In this document: piece by piece, positions 16,114 to 23,429 of the stretch | Layout of the letters: every line of letters starts with the position of its first letter | Position numbering within the stretch: the stretch's first letter is position 1 | Assembly: GCA_019418625.1 (NCBI GenBank) | Contig: DYBL01000010.1 | Span: forward strand, 5,715-69,714 | Length of the DNA stretch: 64,000 nucleotides | From: Clostridiales bacterium | GTDB taxonomy: Bacteria > Bacillota > Clostridia > Oscillospirales > Oscillospiraceae | Direction: 5' to 3' | Translations under genes and position numbers: made by a program | The notes under the pieces: model-generated | What the model was told of the DNA's origin: nothing | Databases searched by the model: none | Seen by the model: only the letters and a program-made list of their open reading frames with translations

Positions 16114-17130
16114 TCAGAGCAGCTGGCCGGCGCCCTTGTTGTTGGTCAGGGCTTCCAGGACCTGATAGCGCTCCATATCGAAGGCTTTTTTCATCTGCAG
16201 GGCATGCTCCATCTCCAGGTCCACGATGCGTCCGTCCTGGGTGGCGATGACGCAGTTGCCGCGGCCCTGCGCAAGGGCCTGGACGGCCTCGTAGCCCATG
16301 CGGCTGGCAGTCTCCCGGTCCCGGGCGCTGGGAGAGCCGCCTCGCTGGATGTGGCCCAGCACGGTGACCCGGGGGTCGATGCCGATCTCCTGATGGATGC
16401 GCTTGCCGATCTCCACGGCGCTGCCGGCGCCCTCGGCCACCACGATCATATAGTGGGTGGTGCCGGACAGGCGGGCACGCCGGATCTTCTCCACGATGTC
16501 CCGGTCAAAGTCCGTCTCCCGCTCCGGGATCAGCACGGCGGTGGCGCCCACGGAAATGCCTACATACAAAGCAAGGTAGCCTGCGTGGCGGCCCATGACC
16601 TCCACCACGGAGCAGCGCTCGTGGGACTGCATGGTGTCCCGCAGCTTGTCGATGCACTCGATGGCGGTGTTGCAGGCGGTGTCAAAGCCGATGGTGTAGT
16701 GAGAGCAGCCGATGTCGTTGTCGATGGTGGCGGGGATGCCGACCACCTGGAGGGAATGGCCCGCCTCTGCCGCCTGACGGGACAGGGCCAGGGCGCCCCG
16801 GAACGTGCCGTCGCCGCCGATGGCCACGATGCCGTCCAGACCCAGCAGCTTGCAGGTGGCCAGGGCCTTGGCCCGGCCGGCCTCGGTCATGAATTCCTCA
16901 CTGCGGGCGGTATAGAGCATGGTGCCGCCCTTGTTGATGATATGGCTGACGCTGGACGCGTCCATGTGGAGAAAGTCGCTGTTGATAAGGCCGTTCCAGC
17001 CCCGGCGGATGCCGATGCAGTCGATGCCCTGGCCGATGGCGGAGCGCACCACTGCCCGCACGGCAGCGTTCATGCCGGGGGCGTCGCCGCCGCTGGTGAG
17101 AATGCCGATTCGCTTGACCTGTTTTTCCAT
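16114..17130 (-). CDS. pfkA: ATP-dependent 6-phosphofructokinase
   Basis: PfkA phosphorylates fructose-6-phosphate, the committed step of glycolysis. 338 residues, close to the usual 320. Motifs: TSGGDAPGMNAAVRAVVR (nucleotide binding), GGDGTFRGA (Gly after GGDGT favours ATP rather than pyrophosphate), PATIDNDI (catalytic base Asp), MGRHAGYLAL and LGHIQRGG. GGAGG lies before the start. It is monocistronic, with a good promoter about 60 bases upstream. Confidence 0.96.
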   Translation of the reverse strand: MEKQVKRIGILTSGGDAPGMNAAVRAVVRSAIGQGIDCIGIRRGWNGLINSDFLHMDASSVSHIINKGGTMLYTARSEEFMTEAGRAKALATCKLLGLDGIVAIGGDGTFRGALALSRQAAEAGHSLQVVGIPATIDNDIGCSHYTIGFDTACNTAIECIDKLRDTMQSHERCSVVEVMGRHAGYLALYVGISVGATAVLIPERETDFDRDIVEKIRRARLSGTTHYMIVVAEGAGSAVEIGKRIHQEIGIDPRVTVLGHIQRGGSPSARDRETASRMGYEAVQALAQGRGNCVIATQDGRIVDLEMEHALQMKKAFDMERYQVLEALTNNKGAGQLL

Positions 17131-17189
17131 ATGTATCCTCCAGACTCCATTCCGGCAGAAGCCGGCAGGGTAGTTAACCGATTACCCAG

Positions 17190-17219
17190 ACTATACCGCC
17201 CGGGAGGAGAGTCTGTCAA
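17190..17219 (-). promoter_or_regulatory. Sigma-A promoter of pfkA
   Basis: On the minus strand TTGACA (17219-17214), 18-base spacer, TATAGT (17195-17190). The 17168-17187 dyad lies just downstream of the -10 box, at the likely start of transcription, a position suited to an operator. Confidence 0.78.
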
Positions 17220-17495
17220 GTGCAGATGTGCCTTTGGGGAAATCCTTGTGTAAAACGATTAACTTTCTGAAATCTCTGTATAAAAAATGACCAAATGCTT
17301 GGCTGGAGTGTCGGATGGGATCGCGGGAGGCCCGGGCGCGGGACGAGAGACGGCGGGGCGGGGAGCCGCAGAGACAAAATGGAAATCAACAAAAAACAAC
17401 ACATGCAAAACAACAGCCCCTGTGGAAATTAGGCAAAGATGCCGAATAACCGTTGGATAGTATAGAGAAAATCGCAGAGAACACCAAAACGTCTG

Positions 17496-17524
17496 TTGAT
17501 AAATGTTGATATTTGTTATATTAT
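17496..17524 (+). promoter_or_regulatory. Candidate promoter of the mtnK operon
   Basis: TTGATA (17496-17501), 17-base spacer, TATTAT (17519-17524). The element GTTGATA is repeated with 10-base periodicity (17495, 17505, then GTTATAT at 17515), which could be helix-phased activator or repressor sites. Confidence 0.5.
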
Positions 17525-17637
17525 CGGATTGACTGATGGAGCTTCGCCCTGCGCCTGGGGCGGCGGAGCAGAACAGGAAGGGAACCTTTCTTCAGCCTCC
17601 GGCATGACCGGAAGGATGGACCGGGAGGAGAGATAGT

Positions 17638-18840
17638 ATGTCTGAATTCAATGCCTTTTTTCTGATGAAGCCGGAGGATGTGAAGCGCTATGCGGTGGAG
17701 GTGCTGCACCGCTTTGCCCCGGAAGAGGAGACCGAATGCCGGGAGATCGGCGACGGAAATATCAACTACGTTTTTCAGGTGCGCTCGTGCAAAGACGGCC
17801 GCTCGGTGATCGTCAAGCAGGCGGACAAGCTCCTGCGCTCCTCCGGCCGCCCTCTGGACATCTACCGCAACAAGATCGAGGCGGAGACACTGAAGCTGGA
17901 GGCCTCACTGGCGCCCCGCTTTATCCCGGAGGTCTATTATTATGACGAGACCATGGCGGCCCTGTCCATGGAGGACATCTCCGCCTACAAAAATCTGCGC
18001 AAGGAGCTGGCTGCCGGCCGGGTCTACGGCCACCTGGCGGAGAATCTTTCCACGTTTTTGGCCCAGTCCCTGCTGCCCACCACGGACCTGGTGATGGACC
18101 GGCGGGAGAAAAAGGAGCGGGTGAAGTTTTTCACCAACCCGGAGCTGTGCGACATCACGGAGGATCTGGTGCTTACGGAACCCTACTATGACTACAAGGG
18201 CCGCAACATCCTCACGGCGGGCAACGAGGACTTTGTGCGCACGTTCCTCTATGAGGATGCGGACCTCCACGCCCAGGTGGGCATGCTGCGCAACGGCTTC
18301 ATGAACAACGCCCAGGCCCTCATCCACGGTGACCTGCACGCCGGGTCCATCTTCGCAAACGAGGAGGGCGTGAAGATCATCGATCCTGAATTTGCCTTTT
18401 ACGGCCCCATGGGCTATGATATCGGAAATGTCATCGGCAACCTGTTCTTCTCCTGGGCCAACAAGGCGTTCACCGGCGCCGGCGCGGAGCAGACGGCGGC
18501 CGTGCGGAGCCTGATTGCCGATCTATGCGACAAGACGGCGGAAAAGCTGGCGGAAAAGTACGACGAGATCGTCCGATTCCCCCTCTATCGGACGGAGGGC
18601 TTCCGCAAGGCGTATCTGGACGGCATCATGGCCGATTCCTACGGCTACGCCGGCACGGAGATCATCCGCCGGGTGGTGGGCGATTCCAAGGTCATGGAGG
18701 TCACCTCCGTCACCGATCCCGACCAGCGCATCCCCATGGAACGTGCCCTCATCAAGATGGGCATCTTCCTCATCAAGCATCGTGAACAGGGCCTCACCGG
18801 TCAGACGGTGGCGCGGGCCTTTGATATGATCCTGGCATAA
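17638..18840 (+). CDS. mtnK: S-methyl-5-thioribose kinase
   Basis: MtnK phosphorylates 5-methylthioribose (and 5-deoxyribose in DHAP-shunt organisms) at C1. 400 residues, normal length. The aminoglycoside-phosphotransferase-like kinase fold shows VIVKQADK (ATP Lys), catalytic Asp232 in IHGDLHAGSIF, and metal-binding Asp249 in IDPEFAFYGPMGYDIGN, the MtnK signature. It is first in a four-gene operon, with mtnA 19 bases downstream. The start follows GGGAGGAGAG. Confidence 0.93.
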   Translation: MSEFNAFFLMKPEDVKRYAVEVLHRFAPEEETECREIGDGNINYVFQVRSCKDGRSVIVKQADKLLRSSGRPLDIYRNKIEAETLKLEASLAPRFIPEVYYYDETMAALSMEDISAYKNLRKELAAGRVYGHLAENLSTFLAQSLLPTTDLVMDRREKKERVKFFTNPELCDITEDLVLTEPYYDYKGRNILTAGNEDFVRTFLYEDADLHAQVGMLRNGFMNNAQALIHGDLHAGSIFANEEGVKIIDPEFAFYGPMGYDIGNVIGNLFFSWANKAFTGAGAEQTAAVRSLIADLCDKTAEKLAEKYDEIVRFPLYRTEGFRKAYLDGIMADSYGYAGTEIIRRVVGDSKVMEVTSVTDPDQRIPMERALIKMGIFLIKHREQGLTGQTVARAFDMILA

Positions 18841-18859
18841 ATTAAGGAGGATATGAACT

Positions 18860-19912
18860 ATGGTACGTATGGACAACGACATGCCCTTTTTGCTGCAGTA
18901 CGAAAATGTGGCATGGTACGATAACGGCAAGGTCCGCATTCTGGACCGCCGGGTCTATCCCACGGAGGTCCGCTTTGTGGACTGCTTCACCTATCAGGAG
19001 GTGGTCAAGGCCATCGCCGACATGGTGACCCAGAGCGCCGGCCCCTACACCGCCGTGGGCATGGGCATGGCCCTGGCTGCCTGGCAGGTGCGCGGCAAGA
19101 GCGAGAGCGAGCAGAACGCCTTCTTGCAGCAGGCGGCCTACGATCTGGCCCACGCCCGCCCCACCACCGCCAACCGCTACGGCCAGATCACCTATCGCTG
19201 CGCCGAGCTTGCCGCCAAGGCCCTGGCCGAGGGCAAGGACCCCATTGAGGCCATTGTGGAGAGCACGGTGGAGTCCCTCAACCGCCGATACAGCACCATG
19301 CAGATCGTGGGCGACCAGCTGGCGGCCCTGATCCCCCAGGGCGGCACCATCCTGACCCAGTGCTTCGGCGAGACCATCATCGGCACCGTCATGCGGGCGG
19401 CCCGCAAGCAGAACAAGGATTTCAAGGTGTTCTGCGCCGAGACCCGGCCCTATCTCCAGGGCGCCCGCCTCACCTCCAGCTGCTTTGCCCAGATGGGCTT
19501 TGACACCACCGTCATCACCGACAACATGGTGGCCTATTCCATGGAGCGCGAGCACATCGACGTGTTCACCTCCGCTGCCGACTCCATCGCCCGGGACGGC
19601 CACATCGCCAACAAGATCGGTACCTTCCAGATCGCCATTCTGGCCAAGTACTTCGGCATCCCCTACTATGTCACCGGCGTGCCCGACAAGGACAAGCACA
19701 CCAAGGACGACATCGTCATCGAGATGCGGGACCCCAGCCAGGTGCTCAGCTACCGGGATATCCCCAACACCGTGGAAGGCGTCAAGGCCATCTATCCCTC
19801 CTTTGACGTGGTGCCGCCCCACCTGATCTCCGGCGTGGTCACCGACAAGGGTGTGTACGTGCCCTATACGCTGGATCATTACTTTGATTCCGACGTGAAG
19901 GTGTTTTACTGA
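18860..19912 (+). CDS. mtnA: S-methyl-5-thioribose-1-phosphate isomerase-like protein
   Basis: MtnA converts (methylthio)ribose-1-phosphate to the ribulose-1-phosphate. 350 residues of the eIF2B-like family. Conserved segments: AETRPYLQGARLT and ANKIGTFQIAILAKYFGIPYYV. Catalytic Cys168 and Asp241 are both present (B. subtilis counterparts Cys160 and Asp240). Their surroundings are unusual: TQCFGE instead of THCNAG, and SAADSIARDG instead of GADRIAANG. So it may be a divergent MtnA or prefer another 1-phosphate such as 5-deoxyribose-1-phosphate. AAGGAGG precedes the start. Confidence 0.85.
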   Translation: MVRMDNDMPFLLQYENVAWYDNGKVRILDRRVYPTEVRFVDCFTYQEVVKAIADMVTQSAGPYTAVGMGMALAAWQVRGKSESEQNAFLQQAAYDLAHARPTTANRYGQITYRCAELAAKALAEGKDPIEAIVESTVESLNRRYSTMQIVGDQLAALIPQGGTILTQCFGETIIGTVMRAARKQNKDFKVFCAETRPYLQGARLTSSCFAQMGFDTTVITDNMVAYSMEREHIDVFTSAADSIARDGHIANKIGTFQIAILAKYFGIPYYVTGVPDKDKHTKDDIVIEMRDPSQVLSYRDIPNTVEGVKAIYPSFDVVPPHLISGVVTDKGVYVPYTLDHYFDSDVKVFY

Positions 19913-19981
19913 GCACCAGAGCGGATGCCTGGGCGGCAGTTTCCGCCCCCATGACAATCAGATTATCAGGAGGAACCCGCT

Positions 19982-20647
19982 ATGTTGATGCAGGAAGAAA
20001 GAGAACTCGTCGTTGAATACGGCAAGAAAATGAGCGCGGACCGGCTGAGCACCGGCACCAGCGGCAACATCAGCATCTATAACGCCGAAAAGGGCCTCAT
20101 GGCCATCAGCCCCTCCGGCATGGACTACTTTTCCACCACCCCCGCCGACATCGTCATCACCGACCTGAACGCCAACATCGTCGACGGCAATAGAAAGCCC
20201 TCCAGCGAGTGGGCGCTGCACACGATCTTCTATCAGCACAAGCCCCACGCCCGCGCTGTGGTGCACACCCATTCCATGTTCTGCACCACCTTCGCCGTGC
20301 TGGGCCAGCCCATCCGTGCCGTCCACTATGTGATCGGCGACGCAGGCGCGGCCACCGTGCCCTGCGCACCTTACTGCACCTTCGGAACAGAGGAACTGGC
20401 GGAAGCTGCCATGAAGGTGTGCGGCGAGAGCAACGCCGTGCTGCTGGGCAACCACGGTCTGGTGGCGTGCGGCAAGGACATCAAGAGCGCCTACGGTCTG
20501 GCCCGCAACATGGAGTATATCGCGGAGCTGCAGTACCGTGCCATGTGCATCGGTCAGCCCAACATCCTCACCGATGAGCAGATGGCCGAGGTCATGGAGA
20601 AGTTCAAGTCCTATGGTCAGCCCGGCGCTAAGAAGTCCGGCTATTGA
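19982..20647 (+). CDS. Class II aldolase, DHAP-shunt type (5-(methylthio)ribulose-1-phosphate aldolase)
   Basis: 221 residues of the class II aldolase/adducin family (FucA, AraD relatives). Zinc ligands are visible in VVHTHSM and GNHGLVACG. Substrate-binding TSGNISI lies near residue 25 and catalytic Glu in PSSEWALH. Following mtnK-mtnA, it fits the Ald2 enzyme that splits 5-methylthioribulose-1-P or 5-deoxyribulose-1-P to DHAP and methylthioacetaldehyde or acetaldehyde. A fuculose- or rhamnulose-phosphate aldolase is possible from sequence alone; the neighbours decide. The 69-base gap before it holds a GGGCGG/CCGCCC hairpin. Confidence 0.82.
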   Translation: MLMQEERELVVEYGKKMSADRLSTGTSGNISIYNAEKGLMAISPSGMDYFSTTPADIVITDLNANIVDGNRKPSSEWALHTIFYQHKPHARAVVHTHSMFCTTFAVLGQPIRAVHYVIGDAGAATVPCAPYCTFGTEELAEAAMKVCGESNAVLLGNHGLVACGKDIKSAYGLARNMEYIAELQYRAMCIGQPNILTDEQMAEVMEKFKSYGQPGAKKSGY

Positions 20648-20742
20648 TCCGGCTGCGCACCGGAAAATTTATGAGATCACCGCAGACAATGCGGGATGAA
20701 AGTACCATCCACAGCATTCCCAGGAAAGAAGGAACCCAATCA

Positions 20743-21939
20743 ATGAACACTGAAAAGAAGCTTGGCTTTGCCACCCGCCAGATCCACGCGGGCAAGGTGA
20801 AAAACGCAGCGGGCGCCCTGTGCGACCCCATCTATCAGACCTCCACCTTTGAGTTCGACACCGTGGAGCAGGGCGGTGCCCGTTTCGCCGGCCAGGAGGG
20901 AGGCTACATCTACTCCCGTCTCGGCAACCCCACCGTGGCTACCCTGGAGGAAAAGGTTGCCCAGCTGGAGGGCGGCGAGGCCGCACTGGCTACCGCTTCC
21001 GGCATGGGCGCCATTACCACCGCGCTCTGGTCCAGCGTGGAAGCAGGCGACGAGATCGTGGCCGATGAGACCCTGTACGGCTGCACGTTTGCCCTTTTGA
21101 GCCACGGGATCACCAAATTCGGCGTGAAGGTCCGTCTGGTGGACATGACCGATCTGGCTGCACTGAAGGCTGCCCTGACGGAGAAGACCAAGGTGGTCTA
21201 TCTGGAGACCCCCTGCAACCCCACGCTGAAGATCGTGGATATTGCCGCCGTGGCCGCGGCTGCCCACGGCTATAACCCCGCCATCCAGGTCATGGTGGAC
21301 AACACCTTCTGCACGCCTTACCTGCAGCGTCCTCTGGAGCTGGGCGCCGACGTGGTGGTCCACAGCGCCACCAAGTACTTGAACGGCCACAGCGACGTGA
21401 TCGCAGGCATGGTGGTGGGCAAGGCCGACTTCATCACCCAGTGCCGCATGTTCGGACTCAAGGACATGACCGGCGCGGTCATGAGCCCCTTCAACGCATT
21501 TTTGATGGCCCGGGGCATGAAGACCCTGGACATCCGCATGGAGCGCCACTGCGCCAACGCCCAGAGGGTGGCGGAGTTCCTGGAGAGCCACCCTGCGGTG
21601 GAGAAGGTCTATTATCCCGGCCTGAAGAGCTTTGAGGGCTATGAGATCGCCAAGCGGCAGATGAAGCTGCCCGGCGGCATGATCTCCATCGAGCTCAAGG
21701 CCGGCCGGGAGGCCACCGCTGCGGCCCTCAACAAGCTGCAGCTGTGCACCATCGCCGTGTCCCTGGGCGGCGCGGAGACCCTGGTGGAGCACGCGGCGTC
21801 CATGACCCACTCCACCTATACCGCCGAGGAGCTGAAGGAGGCACATATCTCCGAGGGACTGGTCCGCATCAGCGTGGGCCTGGAGGACCCCGAGGATATC
21901 ATCGCCGACTTCAAGGCGGTGCTGGATACGCTGCTGTAA
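20743..21939 (+). CDS. mgl: L-methionine gamma-lyase
   Basis: PLP enzyme of the Cys/Met metabolism family that splits methionine to methanethiol, 2-oxobutyrate and ammonia. 398 residues, equal to the Pseudomonas putida enzyme. PLP Lys211 is in SATKYLNGHSD. The active-site LYGCTFALLSHG has Tyr112 and Cys114, and that Cys is the mark of methionine gamma-lyase (most cystathionine or O-acetylhomoserine enzymes have Gly or another residue there). I use ATG 20743; the upstream in-frame extension has no ribosome site. It is the last gene of the mtnK operon. Confidence 0.9.
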   Translation: MNTEKKLGFATRQIHAGKVKNAAGALCDPIYQTSTFEFDTVEQGGARFAGQEGGYIYSRLGNPTVATLEEKVAQLEGGEAALATASGMGAITTALWSSVEAGDEIVADETLYGCTFALLSHGITKFGVKVRLVDMTDLAALKAALTEKTKVVYLETPCNPTLKIVDIAAVAAAAHGYNPAIQVMVDNTFCTPYLQRPLELGADVVVHSATKYLNGHSDVIAGMVVGKADFITQCRMFGLKDMTGAVMSPFNAFLMARGMKTLDIRMERHCANAQRVAEFLESHPAVEKVYYPGLKSFEGYEIAKRQMKLPGGMISIELKAGREATAAALNKLQLCTIAVSLGGAETLVEHAASMTHSTYTAEELKEAHISEGLVRISVGLEDPEDIIADFKAVLDTLL

Positions 21940-21950
21940 GTAAGCTGGAG

Positions 21951-21988
21951 AAATATTCCGGTGCCTGCGGGCGCCGGAATATTTTTTT
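21951..21988 (+). terminator. Terminator of the mtnK-mgl operon
   Basis: 15-pair stem AAATATTCCGGTGCC / GGCGCCGGAATATTT with one G-U, loop TGCG, then Ts. The ATTCCG/CGGAAT arms resemble the tripartite operator only by chance. Confidence 0.93.
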
Positions 21989-22014
21989 CAAAACCGCAAA
22001 AACCAAACGAGGCG

Positions 22015-22044
22015 TTGACATTCCCGACCGGCCGCTCCTATAAT
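22015..22044 (+). promoter_or_regulatory. Sigma-A promoter of the thrE pair
   Basis: TTGACA (22015-22020), 18-base spacer, perfect TATAAT (22039-22044). Confidence 0.82.
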
Positions 22045-22094
22045 GAAATCCGAAGCGGTCTGGCCGCGCAAGTTTCAGTGAAGCGAGAGAGCAC

Positions 22095-22868
22095 ATGAAA
22101 ACAGAGAAAACGGAACAGGTTTTGAATTTTTGCTGTGAAATGGGCCGGCAGCTGATCCAAAACGGCGCTGAGATCTACCGGGTGGAGGACTCCATCAACC
22201 GGCTGCTCACCGCCTACGGCTATCGGGACACCGAGGTGTTCGCCATCCCCTCCTGCGTCATTTTGAATATCCTGGACGAGGGACACAACTATACCAAGTC
22301 CATCCGCATCCGCTCCTCCTTCATCAATCTGGACAAGCTGGAGCGGCTCAATAGCCTCTGCCGCCGGGTGTGCCGGGACCGGTCCCAGCCGGAAGAGGCA
22401 TTTTCCCTGCTGGACACGATCTCCTCCGCCCCCAGCTACCCCCAGCTTGTGAGCTATCTGGCCCACGGGTTCGTGGCCATTTTCTTCACGCTCTTCTGGG
22501 GCGGCACGGCGCTGGACGCCTGCCTGGCCTTTCTCTGCGGTGCGGCAGTGAAGGCGTCGGTGGGGTATCTGAGCCGGTTTGAGACCAATATTTTCTTTAC
22601 CTACGTCTGCTCCAGCATGGCGATGGTGCTGCCGCCCCTGATCCTTTCCTATCTGGGCGTGCCCATCCACATGGACAAGATGGTCATCGGCGCCATCATG
22701 CTGCTGGTGCCGGGCATCGCCATCACCAACGTCATGCGGGACGTGATCGCCGGGGACTTCCTGACGGCGCTGACCAAGTTTGCCGAGGTGCTCATCATTG
22801 CCATGGCCCTGGCGGTAGGCATCGCCATCCCGGTGGGGCTGGCCCGGTTTTTCTGGGGGGTGATGTGA
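22095..22868 (+). CDS. Threonine/serine exporter family, large (ThrE N-terminal) subunit
   Basis: 257 residues of the ThrE/DUF1212 family. The cytoplasmic N-terminus carries GRQLIQNGAEIYRVEDSINR, which includes the conserved NGAE motif. About five membrane helices follow from residue 115 (GFVAIFFTLFWGG, IGAIMLLVPGIAITNVMRD). In Corynebacterium ThrE the two halves are one chain; here, as in many Firmicutes, they are separate genes and the second starts directly at the stop of this one. The exported substrate is not proven. Confidence 0.88.
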   Translation: MKTEKTEQVLNFCCEMGRQLIQNGAEIYRVEDSINRLLTAYGYRDTEVFAIPSCVILNILDEGHNYTKSIRIRSSFINLDKLERLNSLCRRVCRDRSQPEEAFSLLDTISSAPSYPQLVSYLAHGFVAIFFTLFWGGTALDACLAFLCGAAVKASVGYLSRFETNIFFTYVCSSMAMVLPPLILSYLGVPIHMDKMVIGAIMLLVPGIAITNVMRDVIAGDFLTALTKFAEVLIIAMALAVGIAIPVGLARFFWGVM

Positions 22869-23318
22869 GTGGAGCGCTTTCTTCCCTGCCTGTATGCCTT
22901 TTTGGGCTGCATGAGCTTCTGCTTTATCTTCCAGGTGCGAAAGCCGCTTTTCATGGTGCTTTGCAGCGCCATCGGGGCCATCTCCTGGTGGGTGTATCTG
23001 CTGGCGGAGCCGCTGGGGAGCGAAACGGCCCGGTTTTTCACTGCCACCATCGTGGTGTCGGTCCTGGCGGAGGTGCTGGCCCGGGTGCTCAAGGCGCCGG
23101 CCACGATCTTCCTCATCATCGGCATCATTCCTCTGGTGCCCGGCGGCGGCCTTTACTACACCATGGACTATCTCATCAACGGGGATTATCCCATGTTCTC
23201 CCAGGTGGGACTGCAGACGGCGGCCACCGCTGGGGCCATTGCCGTGGGCGCGTCGCTGGTGACCTCCATCGTGCGGATGCTGCCCCGGCGGCGCCGCCCG
23301 GATGAAAAACAGTGCTGA
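22869..23318 (+). CDS. Threonine/serine exporter family, small (ThrE C-terminal) subunit
   Basis: 149 residues, about five helices, with the DUF3815/ThrE_2 mark IIGIIPLVPGGGLYYTM near residue 80-100 and a basic tail. The start is a GTG (22869) immediately after the TGA of the large subunit, so the two should be translated together and form one transporter. Confidence 0.87.
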   Translation: MERFLPCLYAFLGCMSFCFIFQVRKPLFMVLCSAIGAISWWVYLLAEPLGSETARFFTATIVVSVLAEVLARVLKAPATIFLIIGIIPLVPGGGLYYTMDYLINGDYPMFSQVGLQTAATAGAIAVGASLVTSIVRMLPRRRRPDEKQC

Positions 23319-23326
23319 AATGTTAG

Positions 23327-23360
23327 CGGAGCGGTCTCCCCGGGAGGCCGCTCCGTTTTC
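23327..23360 (+). terminator. Terminator after the thrE pair
   Basis: Stem CGGAGCGG-tCTCC / GGAGg-CCGCTCCG followed by TTTTCC. The T run is short, so termination may be incomplete. Confidence 0.7.
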
Positions 23361-23367
23361 CGTCGGC

Positions 23368-23396
23368 TTGTACCGGCGGACGGAATATGGTATGAT
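23368..23396 (+). promoter_or_regulatory. Candidate promoter of the GTPase-NYN gene
   Basis: TTGTAC (23368-23373), 17-base spacer, TATGAT (23391-23396). The leader is short, about 25 bases. Confidence 0.6.
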
Positions 23397-23429
23397 AACG
23401 CCGTACTACCAAGAGAAATGGGGTAAACC

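Larger units (their letters stand above)
17131..17637. other. Divergent intergenic region pfkA / mtnK
   Basis: A 507-base gap with no credible open frame. It holds the pfkA promoter (minus), a GGGTA-N10-TACCC dyad (17168-17187) containing the cre-like GGTAATCGGTTAAC on the minus strand, a second AAAACGATTAAC element near 17254, a very GC-rich stretch at 17320-17370, and the mtnK promoter with GTTGATA repeats near 17495-17525. I searched by eye for an S-box or other SAM-sensing fold before mtnK and found none. Confidence 0.6.

Noticed and set aside
17525..17637. SAM riboswitch before mtnK
   Set aside because: No S-box or SAM-II/III core is visible in the ~105-base leader.
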